Source: an uncultured Alphaproteobacteria bacterium
GTDB lineage: Bacteria; Pseudomonadota; Alphaproteobacteria; RF32; CAG-239
NCBI GenBank assembly: GCA_934270475.1
Contig: CAKQPS010000005.1
Coordinates: 84,651 to 148,650 of the forward strand
Direction: 5' to 3'
Length of the DNA stretch: 64,000 nucleotides
Made by a program: the position numbers and the translations under genes. Numbering within the stretch: the stretch's first letter is position 1; the number at the start of each line of letters is the position of its first letter. Below, piece after piece: positions 53,033-62,673 of this stretch. The notes under the pieces are model-generated. The model worked only from the letters and a program-made list of their open reading frames with translations, did not search any database and was not told where the DNA came from.

Positions 53033-54949
53033 TTATTTAACTTCTTCAAAATCAGCATCAACCACGTTGTCATCTTTCTTTGGCTGTTCGCCGGAAGCCG
53101 CACCGGTATCAGCACCCTGTGCCGCACCCTGCGCGCCTTGAGCCTGCTGTGTTTTATACATAGCTTCGCCCAGTTTCATAGAAGCCTGCATTAGAGCGTC
53201 GGTCTTAGACTTCAAGTCTTCAAGGTCTTCTTTTTCCATGCTGGCTTTTACGGCTTCAACCGCAGCAGTAATACTGTTTTTATCAGCTTCGGCAACCTTA
53301 TCGCCAAATTCCTTCAAGTTCTTTTCAACTTCATGAACCAAACTTTCGGCACGGTTTTTAGCATCTACCAATTCTTTCTGTTTTTTATCAGATTCGGCAT
53401 TGGCTTCAGCATCTTTAACCATCTTGTCAATTTCCGCGTCGCTTAAACCGCCGGAAGCTTGAATACGAATGGCTTGCTCTTTGTTGGTAGCCTTATCTTT
53501 GGCCGATACGTTTACAATACCGTTGGCGTCAATATCAAAAGTTACCTCAATTTGCGGCATACCACGCGGTGCAGGCGGAATACCTACCAAATCAAACTGA
53601 CCAAGCAATTTGTTGTGTGCGGCAATTTCACGCTCGCCTTGGAACACTCTGATTGTCACAGCGGTTTGACCATCTTCGGCCGTAGAGAATACTTGAGATT
53701 TTCTGGTCGGAATAGTGGTGTTACGATCAATCAAACGAGTAAACACGCCGCCCAAAGTTTCAATACCCAAAGACAATGGAGTAACATCCAGCAGCAACAC
53801 GTCTTTAACATCGCCCATCAATACGCCGCCTTGAATAGCAGCACCGACAGCCACAACTTCATCAGGGTTTACGCCCTTATGCGGTTCGCGTCCAAAAATT
53901 TCTTTAACTTTTTCTTGAACTTTCGGCATACGAGTCATACCGCCGACCAAAATAACTTCGCTGATATCGCTGGCTTTCAATCCGGCGTCGGACAAAGCTT
54001 TTTGACAAGGAATTGCGGTTTTTTCAATCAAATCATCAACCAAAGCTTCCAATTTAGCGCGGGTTAATTTAATGTTAAGGTGTTTAGGACCTGTTGAATC
54101 CGCAGTAATAAACGGCAAATTGATTTCGGTTTGAGTTGTTGAAGACAATTCAATTTTAGCTTTTTCAGCAGCTTCTTTCAAACGTTGCAAAGCAAGTCTG
54201 TCGCCGCGCAGGTCAATGCCGTTTTCTTTTTTGAACTCATCGGCCAAATAGTTGACAATACGTTGGTCAAAGTCTTCACCGCCCAAGAATGTATCGCCGT
54301 TTGTAGCTTTCACTTCAAACACACCATCGCCGATTTCCAAAATAGAAACATCGAATGTACCACCACCAAGGTCATACACAACGATTGTGCCGGAAGCTTT
54401 TTTATCCATACCATAAGCCAAAGCAGCAGCTGTCGGCTCGTTGATAATACGCAAAACTTCCAATCCGGCAATTTTACCGGCGTCTTTAGTAGCCTGACGT
54501 TGAGAGTCGTTGAAGTAAGCCGGAACCGTAATAACAGCTTTTTCTACTTTTTCGCCCAAATAGCTCTCGGCATATTCCTTAATTTTTTGCAAAACGATAG
54601 CCGAAATTTGAGACGGAGCATATTTTTGCCCTTTAACTTCCACCCAAGCATCGCCATTGTCACCCGGAACAATTTTAAACGGGCAATGTTCCTTAAATTT
54701 TTCTACTTCTGCCGAATCATAACGACGACCAATCAATCTTTTAATAGCAAACAAGGTATTTTCCGGATTGGTAACAGCCTGACGTTTTGCCGGATAACCA
54801 ACCAAACGTTCAGTATCTGTAAAAGCGACCATAGACGGCGTTGTGCGCGCGCCTTCAGAGTTTTCCAAAACTTTTGCGTCTTTGCCTTCCATAACGGCAA
54901 AGCAAGAGTTTGTTGTACCGAGGTCAATACCTATAACTTTATTACTCAT
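53033..54949 (-). CDS. dnaK: Chaperone protein DnaK
   Basis: The Hsp70 chaperone, 638 residues from the ATG at 54949, the family length; a GGAGG site lies nine bases upstream. It has [48 protein letters not shown] and [11 protein letters not shown] in the ATPase domain, the substrate domain with [27 protein letters not shown] sequence, and a Gly/Ala-rich tail ending in DADFEEVK. It has its own heat-shock type promoter. Confidence 0.98.
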   Translation of the reverse strand: MSNKVIGIDLGTTNSCFAVMEGKDAKVLENSEGARTTPSMVAFTDTERLVGYPAKRQAVTNPENTLFAIKRLIGRRYDSAEVEKFKEHCPFKIVPGDNGDAWVEVKGQKYAPSQISAIVLQKIKEYAESYLGEKVEKAVITVPAYFNDSQRQATKDAGKIAGLEVLRIINEPTAAALAYGMDKKASGTIVVYDLGGGTFDVSILEIGDGVFEVKATNGDTFLGGEDFDQRIVNYLADEFKKENGIDLRGDRLALQRLKEAAEKAKIELSSTTQTEINLPFITADSTGPKHLNIKLTRAKLEALVDDLIEKTAIPCQKALSDAGLKASDISEVILVGGMTRMPKVQEKVKEIFGREPHKGVNPDEVVAVGAAIQGGVLMGDVKDVLLLDVTPLSLGIETLGGVFTRLIDRNTTIPTRKSQVFSTAEDGQTAVTIRVFQGEREIAAHNKLLGQFDLVGIPPAPRGMPQIEVTFDIDANGIVNVSAKDKATNKEQAIRIQASGGLSDAEIDKMVKDAEANAESDKKQKELVDAKNRAESLVHEVEKNLKEFGDKVAEADKNSITAAVEAVKASMEKEDLEDLKSKTDALMQASMKLGEAMYKTQQAQGAQGAAQGADTGAASGEQPKKDDNVVDADFEEVK

Positions 54950-54984
54950 AATTTTAAATCCTCCTTTTTCATTTCTAAAAATGT

Positions 54985-55013
54985 ATATAGGGAGCGATTT
55001 TTGCCTATGCAAG
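54985..55013 (-). promoter_or_regulatory. Heat-shock (RpoH) type promoter of dnaK
   Basis: On the minus strand CTTG (55013-55010), 18 bases, CCTATAT (54991-54985). This fits the alphaproteobacterial sigma-32 consensus CTTG-N17/18-CYTATNT and lies about 35 bases before the start codon. Confidence 0.75.
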
Positions 55014-55089
55014 TGCGCACAGAATTTTTTTGAAAAAATTTTGCAATTTTATAAAATCTATTGCGACCGCCCATAGTTCTATAACTTTA

Positions 55090-55200
55090 GATATAGCTTT
55101 TATAACCATTTAAATATTGATTTTAATATTATAATATGTTTCAATAACATTATAATGTAAATTAAAGCATTATAATATATAATTATATTTTAGGAGAAAA
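55090..55200 (+). promoter_or_regulatory. A/T-rich promoter region of the pilin-like gene
   Basis: Nearly pure A/T sequence with three copies of ATTATAAT (about 55128, 55149 and 55168), each containing a perfect TATAAT. The copies lie about 20 bases apart. AGGAG follows just before the gene. The nearest -35 candidates are weak. Confidence 0.45.
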
Positions 55201-55203
55201 ACA

Positions 55204-55905
55204 ATGACTATGATTAAAACAAATGAAACCGGTCGTTCTATGATTGAAATGCTGGGTGTATTGGCTATTATCGGTGTATTGTCCGTTGGTGGTATTGCCG
55301 GCTATTCAAAAGCTATGAACAAATTTAAGACCAACAAAGTTGCCGACAACGTTTCTATGTTGGTGGCAAATACCAAAACCTTATATGCACAGCAAAACAC
55401 TTATACAGGCTTAGATAATGAAAATGCCGTTGCCATGGGTATTGTTCCAGATGAATTGGTTGTTAAAGATTCTACTGGTAAATATACTGGTTTGACAAAC
55501 TCATTTAACGGTCCTGTAACTATTACCGTATCAGACAGTACAGCTAAAGATGATAGTAAAGCATTTATCATTGAGTTTGATAATTTGTCAAAAGAAGCCT
55601 GCATTACTCTGGCAACCAACGACTGGGGTTCCGGTTATTCTTCCGGTTTGATTGCTTTGCAAGTTAATAATGCCGCAACAAAAACTACTGGAACAGGTAA
55701 AAATCAAAAAGAAGAAAGTACCAATACATTAGGCACTGTTTACATTGGAAATGCAGGTGTTAAATGCACTGATACATCTTGCACCACCGTTACAGCAACT
55801 CCTGGCGGTTCCACACAGTCTGTTCCGCTTAATGTTGTAGAAGCCGCAAAAGCCTGCTCTTGCGACAAAGGTAACACTTGCGCAATTGCTTGGAAATACT
55901 ACTGA
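55204..55905 (+). CDS. Type IV pilin-like protein with a short leader
   Basis: A 233-residue prepilin-like protein with a normal ten-residue leader (MTMIKTNETG) and the site Gly followed by RSMIEMLGVLAIIGVLSVGG. The mature protein has the N-terminal helix, a repeat-free globular region rich in Thr and Asn, and two Cys-containing segments near the end (CTDTSC, CSCDKGNTC). It is the only pilin-like gene here without palindromic inserts, and so shows the ancestral form. A strong A/T-rich promoter suggests high expression. Assembly genes are not in the window. Confidence 0.8.
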   Translation: MTMIKTNETGRSMIEMLGVLAIIGVLSVGGIAGYSKAMNKFKTNKVADNVSMLVANTKTLYAQQNTYTGLDNENAVAMGIVPDELVVKDSTGKYTGLTNSFNGPVTITVSDSTAKDDSKAFIIEFDNLSKEACITLATNDWGSGYSSGLIALQVNNAATKTTGTGKNQKEESTNTLGTVYIGNAGVKCTDTSCTTVTATPGGSTQSVPLNVVEAAKACSCDKGNTCAIAWKYY

Positions 55906-55906
55906 G

Positions 55907-55956
55907 TTAGAAAAAGCGAAAGAACGTAATATTTTACATTTTTCCGCTTTTCTCTA
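55907..55956 (+). terminator. Imperfect terminator of the pilin-like gene
   Basis: AGAAAAAGCGAAA pairs imperfectly with TTTTTCCGCTTTTCT around an A/T-rich loop. Confidence 0.5.
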
Positions 55957-56043
55957 AGCTGCCGTTTACTCTCATTTATATATGGCAGTTTTTCTCGGAA
56001 ACGCCCCTGCTCCTAACTCGGGCGTTTCATTTATGCTCAAAAA

Positions 56044-56074
56044 AAAGATTACTGCCCTCAGGCGGTAATCTTTA
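56044..56074. terminator. Bidirectional terminator
   Basis: AAAGATTACTGCC, loop CTCA, GGCGGTAATCTTT. Confidence 0.85.
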
Positions 56075-56089
56075 AAATTTGCGTTAATG

Positions 56090-56326
56090 CTAAAAGCCGT
56101 AACGTCTTTTGTGTACTGTTTGCACTGCCGCTGTAAACAGCGCTGCATAGGCAAAAGCACCTGCTGTTGCCAGCAAATAAGCCGCTGTGGAAAGCTTGCC
56201 GTTAAAACCAGCTACCCAAAAAGCCACAATGCACAATGCCGAAACAGCTATGCACACACCCCAAATTTTTTCAAACTTTGTCATAAAACACTGCGGGTTA
56301 ATTTTAAGAGAGATGTCCTGTAACAT
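56090..56326 (-). CDS. Small two-helix membrane protein
   Basis: 78 residues with two hydrophobic helices (about 22-41 and 47-66) and a basic C-terminus (VHKRRYGF). GAGG stands seven bases before the ATG at 56326. No family is recognised. The own terminator on one side and 200 non-coding bases on the other suggest an independent unit. The gap 56327-56539 holds the promoter side of this gene and an A/T-rich stretch with a hairpin that ends the OmpH gene. Confidence 0.6.
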   Translation of the reverse strand: MLQDISLKINPQCFMTKFEKIWGVCIAVSALCIVAFWVAGFNGKLSTAAYLLATAGAFAYAALFTAAVQTVHKRRYGF

Positions 56327-56484
56327 ATCCCGTCCTCTCTTTTAAATTAAAAAAAACAAGCAACGGAAAAAGTATGAACAATTTATCTTTAGCTCAAACC
56401 GCAGACAGACAAATTACATACTAATTAACCATAATACTTTAAAATACATTTTTATTCTAGCTCCAAAACAGCCGTTTGTCAACA

Positions 56485-56519
56485 AAAACACCCCTTATAA
56501 AAATACAAGAGGTGTTTTA
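56485..56519 (-). terminator. Terminator of the OmpH-like gene
   Basis: AAAACACC and GGTGTTTT arms, with a partly paired centre, followed by T-rich sequence in the minus direction. Confidence 0.7.
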
Positions 56520-56539
56520 ACACTAAAAAAGCTATGCGG

Positions 56540-57019
56540 CTATTTAACCATATCAACTACAGAATCTGTAATATCAACGCCGCCGTTAACAACCGAACCT
56601 TTGCTGATGATAACCGTCAGATTTTCTTTATCGGCAACAGATTTAATAATGTCATTCAGCTTTTGGTCAGATGCCTGCAAAGCCGAAACATACATTTTAT
56701 CAAAACCTTCTTTCTTTGCGTTGATTTCAGCCAAATATTTTTCAGATTCTTTCTTTTTGGCGTCTTCATCACTGATTTTTGCCAGTTTTGCATTAGCATC
56801 ATCTGCCATTTTTTGCAATTCGGCAATTTGGTTTGCGCGTTTGGTCTTCAGTGCAGCCACATCTTTCGATTCTGAAAGCACGCGCTGAACATCGACAACC
56901 GCAAATTTCGGTTCACTATTGTTTGACAACATTCTAGTAGCAGCCGCTGTAATCACAGCCGTAAGCAACACAACAAAAAAAATCAATCCGTAATTCGGGC
57001 TATTGTCAAATCTGGACAT
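56540..57019 (-). CDS. OmpH/Skp-family periplasmic chaperone, membrane-anchored
   Basis: 159 residues. The N-terminus has a non-cleaved-looking helix (residues 11-28, LIFFVVLLTAVITAAAT) after a charged segment, where Skp normally has a signal peptide. The body is the OmpH pattern: FAVVDVQRVLSESKD, then a long coiled coil with AELQKMADDANAKLA, and the terminal strand LTVIISKGSVVNGGVDITD. It would hold outer-membrane proteins such as the autotransporter near the inner membrane. The usual bamA-ompH-lpxD context is absent. Confidence 0.8.
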   Translation of the reverse strand: MSRFDNSPNYGLIFFVVLLTAVITAAATRMLSNNSEPKFAVVDVQRVLSESKDVAALKTKRANQIAELQKMADDANAKLAKISDEDAKKKESEKYLAEINAKKEGFDKMYVSALQASDQKLNDIIKSVADKENLTVIISKGSVVNGGVDITDSVVDMVK

Positions 57020-57154
57020 TTATTTCTCCTTTAATTAAAACACAATTTTATGTTAACAACTTTTTTAGCCTTTTCAAGAGATTTTGCTGCGAAAATCACA
57101 ATAAATATTGACGCCGGACTAAAAACTTTTATGATAGGCGCCAAGGAGATAAAA

Positions 57155-57523
57155 ATGAAAGCAACAGATACCGGAATTAAAAGAATTTTAAAAGCCTTCA
57201 CCTATTCGCGCGACGGATTCACCTCGGCTTTCAAAAGCGAGGCGGCGCTGCGGCAGGATTTGGCGGTTTTTATTGTGTTTTCAATCATCGCCCTGTGCCT
57301 AAACCTTTTGGTTTGGCAAAAAGCCCTGCTGATTTGCAGCCTGCTGTTTATTGTTATCATGGAATTGGTCAACACCGCCGTAGAAGTGATTATCGACCGC
57401 ATTTCTCAGGACTATCACGAACTTTCCAAAAAAGCTAAAGACATCGGCAGCCTGCTGGTTCTGCTCTCCTTTTTAAATGCTTTGATTTTATGGGCGGCGT
57501 TTTTATATCCGCTGTTTTTTTAG
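57155..57523 (+). CDS. dgkA: Diacylglycerol kinase
   Basis: A 122-residue, three-helix membrane enzyme that phosphorylates diacylglycerol for phospholipid recycling. The signature ELVNTAVEVIIDRIS and DYHELSKKAKDIGS is clear. The ATG at 57155 follows AAGGAG by six bases; an earlier start at 57050 would add 35 residues outside the family. Its stop is immediately followed by the hemW ATG. Confidence 0.93.
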   Translation: MKATDTGIKRILKAFTYSRDGFTSAFKSEAALRQDLAVFIVFSIIALCLNLLVWQKALLICSLLFIVIMELVNTAVEVIIDRISQDYHELSKKAKDIGSLLVLLSFLNALILWAAFLYPLFF

Positions 57524-58618
57524 ATGTACAAGCCTCAAGATTTAGCCGTATACATTCACTGGGCGTTTTGCAAAAGCAAATGTCCTTATTGTGATTTTTA
57601 TAAAGAATTAGCCCGAAACTGCGATGAAGAAAAAATAATCGGCGAATACCTTAAATCCTTAAAAAAATATCACGATTTATTGCCGGAACGCCAAATAAAA
57701 TCCATATTTTTCGGCGGCGGCACGCCTTCCCTTATTTCGCCTCAAAATATAGAAAAAATCATAAATTTTATCTGTAAAAACTGGAAGATAGCCAATAATA
57801 TTGAAATTTCGCTTGAAGCCAACCCCAACAGCAACCGCCCAAATATGTTTAGAGACCTAAAATCTGCCGGAATCAATAGGTTATCTTTAGGAGTACAAGC
57901 CTTAAATGAAGAAGAGCTGCGTTTTTTGGGACGCACTCACAGCCTTGATGAAGCCCGCCGCAGCCTGCGTGAAATTGTGCAGATTTTTTCTAATCATTCC
58001 GCCGATTTAATTTACGCCCGCCCGCAGCAAACTGCCGAAAATTGGCGCAAGGAGCTTGCCGAAATTTGCTCGTACGGACTGAAGCATTTGTCGCTTTATC
58101 AGCTGACTATTGAAGAAAATACAGTATTTTACCGCAAAAACATCAAACCATTAGATGAAGAAAAATCCGCCGCTTTATATTCTTTCACCCGCGGATATTT
58201 AGACGAACACGGCTATAATTTATACGAAGTTTCAAATTTCGCCCGCTCCGGTTTTGAAAGCCGGCACAATTTAACCTATTGGCAGGGCGGCGATTATATC
58301 GGAATCGGCAAATCGGCACAAGGTCGCCTGACCCTAAACGGCAATTTCTATGCCGTAAATTATCCTTTTCTCAATGAAAAGCTAACCCTTGCCGAACGCG
58401 CTGAAGAATTGATAATCACCGGACTGCGCCTTGTTAAAGGAATTGATAAAGCCGCCTTTCAAAACATTATCGGCGCGCCCTTGGAACAATTTATAGACAC
58501 AAACAAAGCCAAAGAACTGCAAGAGCTCGGCTTATTAACCGAAACCCCGCAGACTTTAGCCGCCACGCCGCAGGGCTTGCTGGTTTTAAACACCCTGATT
58601 TATGAACTCTGCCTTTAG
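57524..58618 (+). CDS. hemW: HemW, radical SAM heme chaperone
   Basis: A 364-residue radical SAM protein formerly annotated as oxygen-independent coproporphyrinogen oxidase. The cluster motif is CKSKCPYC (CxxxCxxC), followed by FFGGGTPSL and GVQALNEEELRFLGRTH. Absence of the extra N-terminal region of HemN, and the HemW-type C-terminus with LTYWQGGDYIGIG, favour HemW. Directly after dgkA with no gap; its end overlaps the convergent transporter by four bases. Confidence 0.9.
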   Translation: MYKPQDLAVYIHWAFCKSKCPYCDFYKELARNCDEEKIIGEYLKSLKKYHDLLPERQIKSIFFGGGTPSLISPQNIEKIINFICKNWKIANNIEISLEANPNSNRPNMFRDLKSAGINRLSLGVQALNEEELRFLGRTHSLDEARRSLREIVQIFSNHSADLIYARPQQTAENWRKELAEICSYGLKHLSLYQLTIEENTVFYRKNIKPLDEEKSAALYSFTRGYLDEHGYNLYEVSNFARSGFESRHNLTYWQGGDYIGIGKSAQGRLTLNGNFYAVNYPFLNEKLTLAERAEELIITGLRLVKGIDKAAFQNIIGAPLEQFIDTNKAKELQELGLLTETPQTLAATPQGLLVLNTLIYELCL

Positions 58619-59520
58619 TCGATAATACCATAATTACCGTTAACCAGCACCGCCAGCAAAAGCAAAAAAAACATCATAGCAAATCCGGCGCGCTCCGAAA
58701 CTCCGTTTGGTATTTTATAGTGCCGATTCAAAGCAAAAACAAACAGCGGCGCCACCAATAACAAAGCCGTCACATACCCTGGGTTGGGAGCTGCCCGCAA
58801 CGCCATGGTTTTGGCGGTAATCAGCGCCGCGCTGAAACCAACTAGATAGCCGCCGATTTTCCACATACGGCGCGAAAATACCTCGCCTATTTTTTGCCGC
58901 AATGTGCAGCCGCGGCGGTGCTGGATATAACATTTCAAATTATAGCAGCCGCTGACAAAAGTTGCGACCGACAAATAATAGGCAATAGACTGCCACACCG
59001 ACGAACCGCCCAGCGCAATATATTTGGTAATAATGCTCATTCCCGCCAAAGCAAACACCGCCGGCATAATATAACGTGCTGTCTGCCGCGACACTTTAGT
59101 GCGAATCATCTGCCAATAACAAAAGGTAAAGCCAAACAAAACCAGCAGCAGCGTAATAAAAATATTTCCTTGCTGCATCAGTGCAAAAAATTCCTTAGGC
59201 GTCAGCAGCCACCATAAAAACGTGGTCGCCAGCACCGTTACCGCCATAAAACGTGAAGTCGGACCGGCGCCGTATTTTGCCGAAGCAAAAAACAAGTGTG
59301 AATCATAAATTCCGATAAGCCAGCCCTGAAAAATCAGCAGTCCCCAATAATAAGCGCTGGTCGGCACCGGAAAAAACAATAAAAACGGCATAAACAAAAA
59401 AGATATACCGAAACCGCGCCAAATTCCCAAAACATAGCCGTCCACCTTGTAGTGCTGATTAAACAAGGTGTAAACTGCCGTAAAAAATCCATATATTAAG
59501 CCATTGACAATCCATAACAT
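58615..59520 (-). CDS. DMT-superfamily-like membrane transporter
   Basis: 301 residues, about ten hydrophobic segments, no soluble domain. The two-fold layout (residues 1-140 and 145-290) and short N-terminal segment resemble EamA-type carriers. No family motif is certain. The substrate is unknown. It overlaps hemW tail to tail. Confidence 0.65.
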   Translation of the reverse strand: MLWIVNGLIYGFFTAVYTLFNQHYKVDGYVLGIWRGFGISFLFMPFLLFFPVPTSAYYWGLLIFQGWLIGIYDSHLFFASAKYGAGPTSRFMAVTVLATTFLWWLLTPKEFFALMQQGNIFITLLLVLFGFTFCYWQMIRTKVSRQTARYIMPAVFALAGMSIITKYIALGGSSVWQSIAYYLSVATFVSGCYNLKCYIQHRRGCTLRQKIGEVFSRRMWKIGGYLVGFSAALITAKTMALRAAPNPGYVTALLLVAPLFVFALNRHYKIPNGVSERAGFAMMFFLLLLAVLVNGNYGIID

Positions 59521-59556
59521 AAAAAGCTATGTAATCAGCCGCCGCGCTTTTTCAAG

Positions 59557-61365
59557 TCAGGAATTTTCCAGCTCGTCGGCTTTCATCTGCACTTCCAGCC
59601 ACTGATTTTCCATTTCTTCTAATTTTTCTTTGTTGGCGGCAAGCTTGGAAGTAAGCTCATCAAATTTCTGCGGGTCATCGGTATAAAGATTGGCATTGCC
59701 CAAAGCCACCTCTATGGCTTTATTTTCTTCGCCCAGCTTTTCAATTTCTTTCGGCAGATTTTCCAGCATATACTGTTCTTTAAAGCTTAGTTTCTGCGTT
59801 TTATTTTTTTCACGGACTTTCGGCTCTTCTTTTACCGCCTGTTTGCGATTATCTTTTTTAAGCGGAATTCCTTTAAGCTTTTCCAGCAATTCAGAATATG
59901 AGCCGACATGCTCATAAACCGTGCCGTCGCCGCGCATATAAATCAGCGAGGTTGCCACTTTATCCATAAAGTCGCGGTCGTGGCTGACAATTAAAATTGT
60001 TCCTTCGTAATCGTCCAGCACTTCTTGCAGCAAATCCAGCGTATCCATATCCAAATCATTGGTCGGTTCATCTAAAACCAAAAAATTGGACTGTTTCGCC
60101 AAAGCCAGCGCCAGCATCAACCGATTTTTTTCACCGCCGGAAAGCGTAGAAACCGGACATTGCGCTTGATCCGGCTTAAATAAAAAGTCTTTCAGATAAG
60201 CAACAACGTGTCTGAAATGCCCCCGCACCCAAATATGGTCGCCTTCGTTGCACAGGGTTTTCCAAAGCGTTTTTTTCGGGTCAAGTGTGATGCGGTTTTG
60301 GTCAAAATAAGCTTCTTCCAAATTCTTGCCGATACGCACAAAACCGGAATCCGGCTCCAGCCGTTTGGTCAGCAATTTTATCAGCGTAGTTTTACCCGAG
60401 CCGTTCGGTCCGACAATACCGATTTTGTTGCCTTTAATCACGCGGATAGAAAAATCTTTGATAATTTCTTTGTCGCCGAAAGATTTGCTTATATGCTTGG
60501 CTTCTATCACCATTTTAGAACGCAGTTCGGCGGTTTCTGCCTCCAAATTTACCGAACCGGTCATTTTAATTTGCTCGCGGCGCTCTTGACGCAGCTGCTG
60601 CAAGCGGCGCAGGCGTCCCATATTGCGGCGGCGGCGCGCTGTCACGCCTTTATGCAGCCACTCTGTTTCTTCGGCAATTTTTTTATTTAAGGCTTTTTGC
60701 TCTATAATTTCTTGTTCTATAACTTGGTCTTCCCAATCTTCAAAAGCCGAAAAACCTTTATTATTGCGGCGCAAAACACCTCTATCCAGCCAAAATGTTG
60801 TTTGCGAAACATGGTCCAAAAACATGCGGTCGTGGCTGATAACAATAACCGCACCGGAAAATTTTTTGATTAGGTCTTCCAGCTTTTCAATTGTGGTAAT
60901 GTCTAAATGGTTGGTCGGCTCGTCCAAAAGCAAAATATCCGGCTCGCCGATTAAAGAGCGCGCCAACGCCGCTTTGCGCCGTTCTCCGCCGGAAGCCTGT
61001 TCCGGATTTTGACTTTCGTTTATAGCAAAATATTCTATCAGTTTGTCGGCTCTGTAAGTTTGATTTTTTTCATTTTTCGGCAAACCGGCTTCCACCACTT
61101 CGCGTAGAGTTTTAAAGCCCGTAAAGTCCGGTTCTTGCGGCATATAGCCGATTCTGACGCCGGGCTGAATAAAAAACTCCGCATCGTCCGGTTCTATTTC
61201 TCGGGCTATAACCTTTAACAAAGTCGATTTTCCGCAGCCGTTGCGTCCGACCAAACAAATTTTATCCCCGCGATTGATATACAAATCAACATCTGTAAAC
61301 AAAGGATTTAAGCCAAAGCTTAGTTTGGCGCCGCGTATTGTATATATAGGAGCTTCTACAACCAT
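59557..61365 (-). CDS. ABC-F family ATPase (Uup-like)
   Basis: A 602-residue soluble protein with two ABC domains joined by a linker and no membrane part. First domain: GRNGCGKST, SGGERRKAALARSL, LLLDEPTNHLD. Second: GPNGSGKTT, LSGGEKNRLMLALAL, LVLDEPTNDLD. A Lys/Glu-rich coiled coil (about 515-602) closes the protein, the arrangement of Uup rather than EttA. ABC-F proteins act on the ribosome or, for Uup, in DNA transactions. AAAGG precedes the start. Confidence 0.9.
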   Translation of the reverse strand: MVVEAPIYTIRGAKLSFGLNPLFTDVDLYINRGDKICLVGRNGCGKSTLLKVIAREIEPDDAEFFIQPGVRIGYMPQEPDFTGFKTLREVVEAGLPKNEKNQTYRADKLIEYFAINESQNPEQASGGERRKAALARSLIGEPDILLLDEPTNHLDITTIEKLEDLIKKFSGAVIVISHDRMFLDHVSQTTFWLDRGVLRRNNKGFSAFEDWEDQVIEQEIIEQKALNKKIAEETEWLHKGVTARRRRNMGRLRRLQQLRQERREQIKMTGSVNLEAETAELRSKMVIEAKHISKSFGDKEIIKDFSIRVIKGNKIGIVGPNGSGKTTLIKLLTKRLEPDSGFVRIGKNLEEAYFDQNRITLDPKKTLWKTLCNEGDHIWVRGHFRHVVAYLKDFLFKPDQAQCPVSTLSGGEKNRLMLALALAKQSNFLVLDEPTNDLDMDTLDLLQEVLDDYEGTILIVSHDRDFMDKVATSLIYMRGDGTVYEHVGSYSELLEKLKGIPLKKDNRKQAVKEEPKVREKNKTQKLSFKEQYMLENLPKEIEKLGEENKAIEVALGNANLYTDDPQKFDELTSKLAANKEKLEEMENQWLEVQMKADELENS

Positions 61366-61443
61366 TTTTCAAACCTTTCTAGCCTTTATCTAAACTAAAA
61401 ACGCAAATAATACAAGAGATTTATAATAGTTTTACTTTTTACC

Positions 61444-61472
61444 TTGAAAGGTTAAATTTTTCGTATTATTAT
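61444..61472 (+). promoter_or_regulatory. Promoter of the Sel1 gene
   Basis: TTGAAA (61444-61449), 17 bases, TATTAT (61467-61472), about 30 bases before the start. Confidence 0.55.
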
Positions 61473-61502
61473 GCTGGCGAAAATAAATAATAAAGGATAA
61501 TT

Positions 61503-62672
61503 ATGCCTATGAAAAAAACTGTTCTTTGCTGTATGTTATCTATGGCTTTTACGGCAAATTCACACGCTCAAGCAATTGATTTGTTTGATGATGATACGTT
61601 AAATTCCCCATCGGCTGCCGAGGTTAAAACCGAGCAAAAAGCTCAGCAGCTGGCAGAAAACACTGCTGAAACTCCAACGGAAACGGAAGACACCGGTATG
61701 TTTAGTTTTATTACCAAGCCGATTTCGCTTTTGTTTTCTGCCGAAGATAAAGTCACAGCTCCGGACGGCAAAGAAGAAACCTTTTTAGAAAAAAGTATGC
61801 GTCAGGCTCGCGAAGGCAAACTTGAAGATCAAATGAACCTTGCTTATATGTATTTATACGGCACTAACGGCGTAAAACAAGATTTTGCCAAATCTTTTGA
61901 ATTTTATCAAATGGCGGCTGAACAAAACGACCCTGTGGCTCTTAATAATTTGGGCAGTTTGTATTTTAACGGCATCGGCACTAAAGCTGACGCCAAAAAA
62001 GCTATTGAAATGTTCAGCAAAGCAGCTGAACTTGGCAATGATAACGCGGCAACCAATTTGGCTTTTATTTACCTCAAAGGCGGCGTCAAAGACCCTGCCC
62101 GCAACAAAATTGCCATGGGCTTATTCCAAAAAGCTGCTGATGCCGGCAATAACGTGGCTAAATTTATGTTGGGATACGCCTATTACATTGGCTTTGTCTA
62201 TGAGCAAAATTATGATTCGGCATATAAATTGATACGCAGCGCCGCCGGCAAAAACAGCAACTTAGATGAAGCTGAAATCGTATTGGCGGAAATGTACATA
62301 AACGGCAGAGGAACCGTGCAAAATTATAATAAAGGCATTGCTGCCTACCGTGCAGCCGTTAATCAGGGCAACACCGAAGCCTATATGAAACTTGCCCATA
62401 TTTATACTGCCGGAAAAATAACCATGCCTAATTTGTTAATGGCTCATTCTTTATATAATGTCGCCGCCGTGCAAGAAGAACCGAATGCTGCTAAATACCG
62501 TGATGAAATCGGTAAACAATTGCAGCTGGAGCAACTACTGCAAGCTCAGAATGATGCCCAAAACTTTAAAGCAAGACCTTCCGAATTAACTTCTTATGTG
62601 CGCAAAACTTTTGGTTTCAATATTCGCAGCTATATTGATATGAACATTTTAACACCTAAGGAAAATAACTAA
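61503..62672 (+). CDS. Secreted Sel1-repeat protein
   Basis: 389 residues with a signal peptide (about 1-22, ending SHAQA) and at least six Sel1-type helical repeats from about residue 105, for example LAYMYLYGTNGVKQDFAKS, LNNLGSLYFNGIGTKADAK and LAEMYINGRGTVQNYNKG. Such repeats bind proteins in the periplasm or secreted effectors. An AAAGGA site stands five bases before the ATG at 61503; a second ATG two codons on is possible. The YbhN-like gene starts one base after its stop, so they are cotranscribed. Confidence 0.87.
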   Translation: MPMKKTVLCCMLSMAFTANSHAQAIDLFDDDTLNSPSAAEVKTEQKAQQLAENTAETPTETEDTGMFSFITKPISLLFSAEDKVTAPDGKEETFLEKSMRQAREGKLEDQMNLAYMYLYGTNGVKQDFAKSFEFYQMAAEQNDPVALNNLGSLYFNGIGTKADAKKAIEMFSKAAELGNDNAATNLAFIYLKGGVKDPARNKIAMGLFQKAADAGNNVAKFMLGYAYYIGFVYEQNYDSAYKLIRSAAGKNSNLDEAEIVLAEMYINGRGTVQNYNKGIAAYRAAVNQGNTEAYMKLAHIYTAGKITMPNLLMAHSLYNVAAVQEEPNAAKYRDEIGKQLQLEQLLQAQNDAQNFKARPSELTSYVRKTFGFNIRSYIDMNILTPKENN

Positions 62673-62673
62673 A

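Noticed and set aside
54185..55033. Open frame of 282 codons on the plus strand inside dnaK.
   Set aside because: Antisense to dnaK; such frames are common opposite this gene because of its codon bias.
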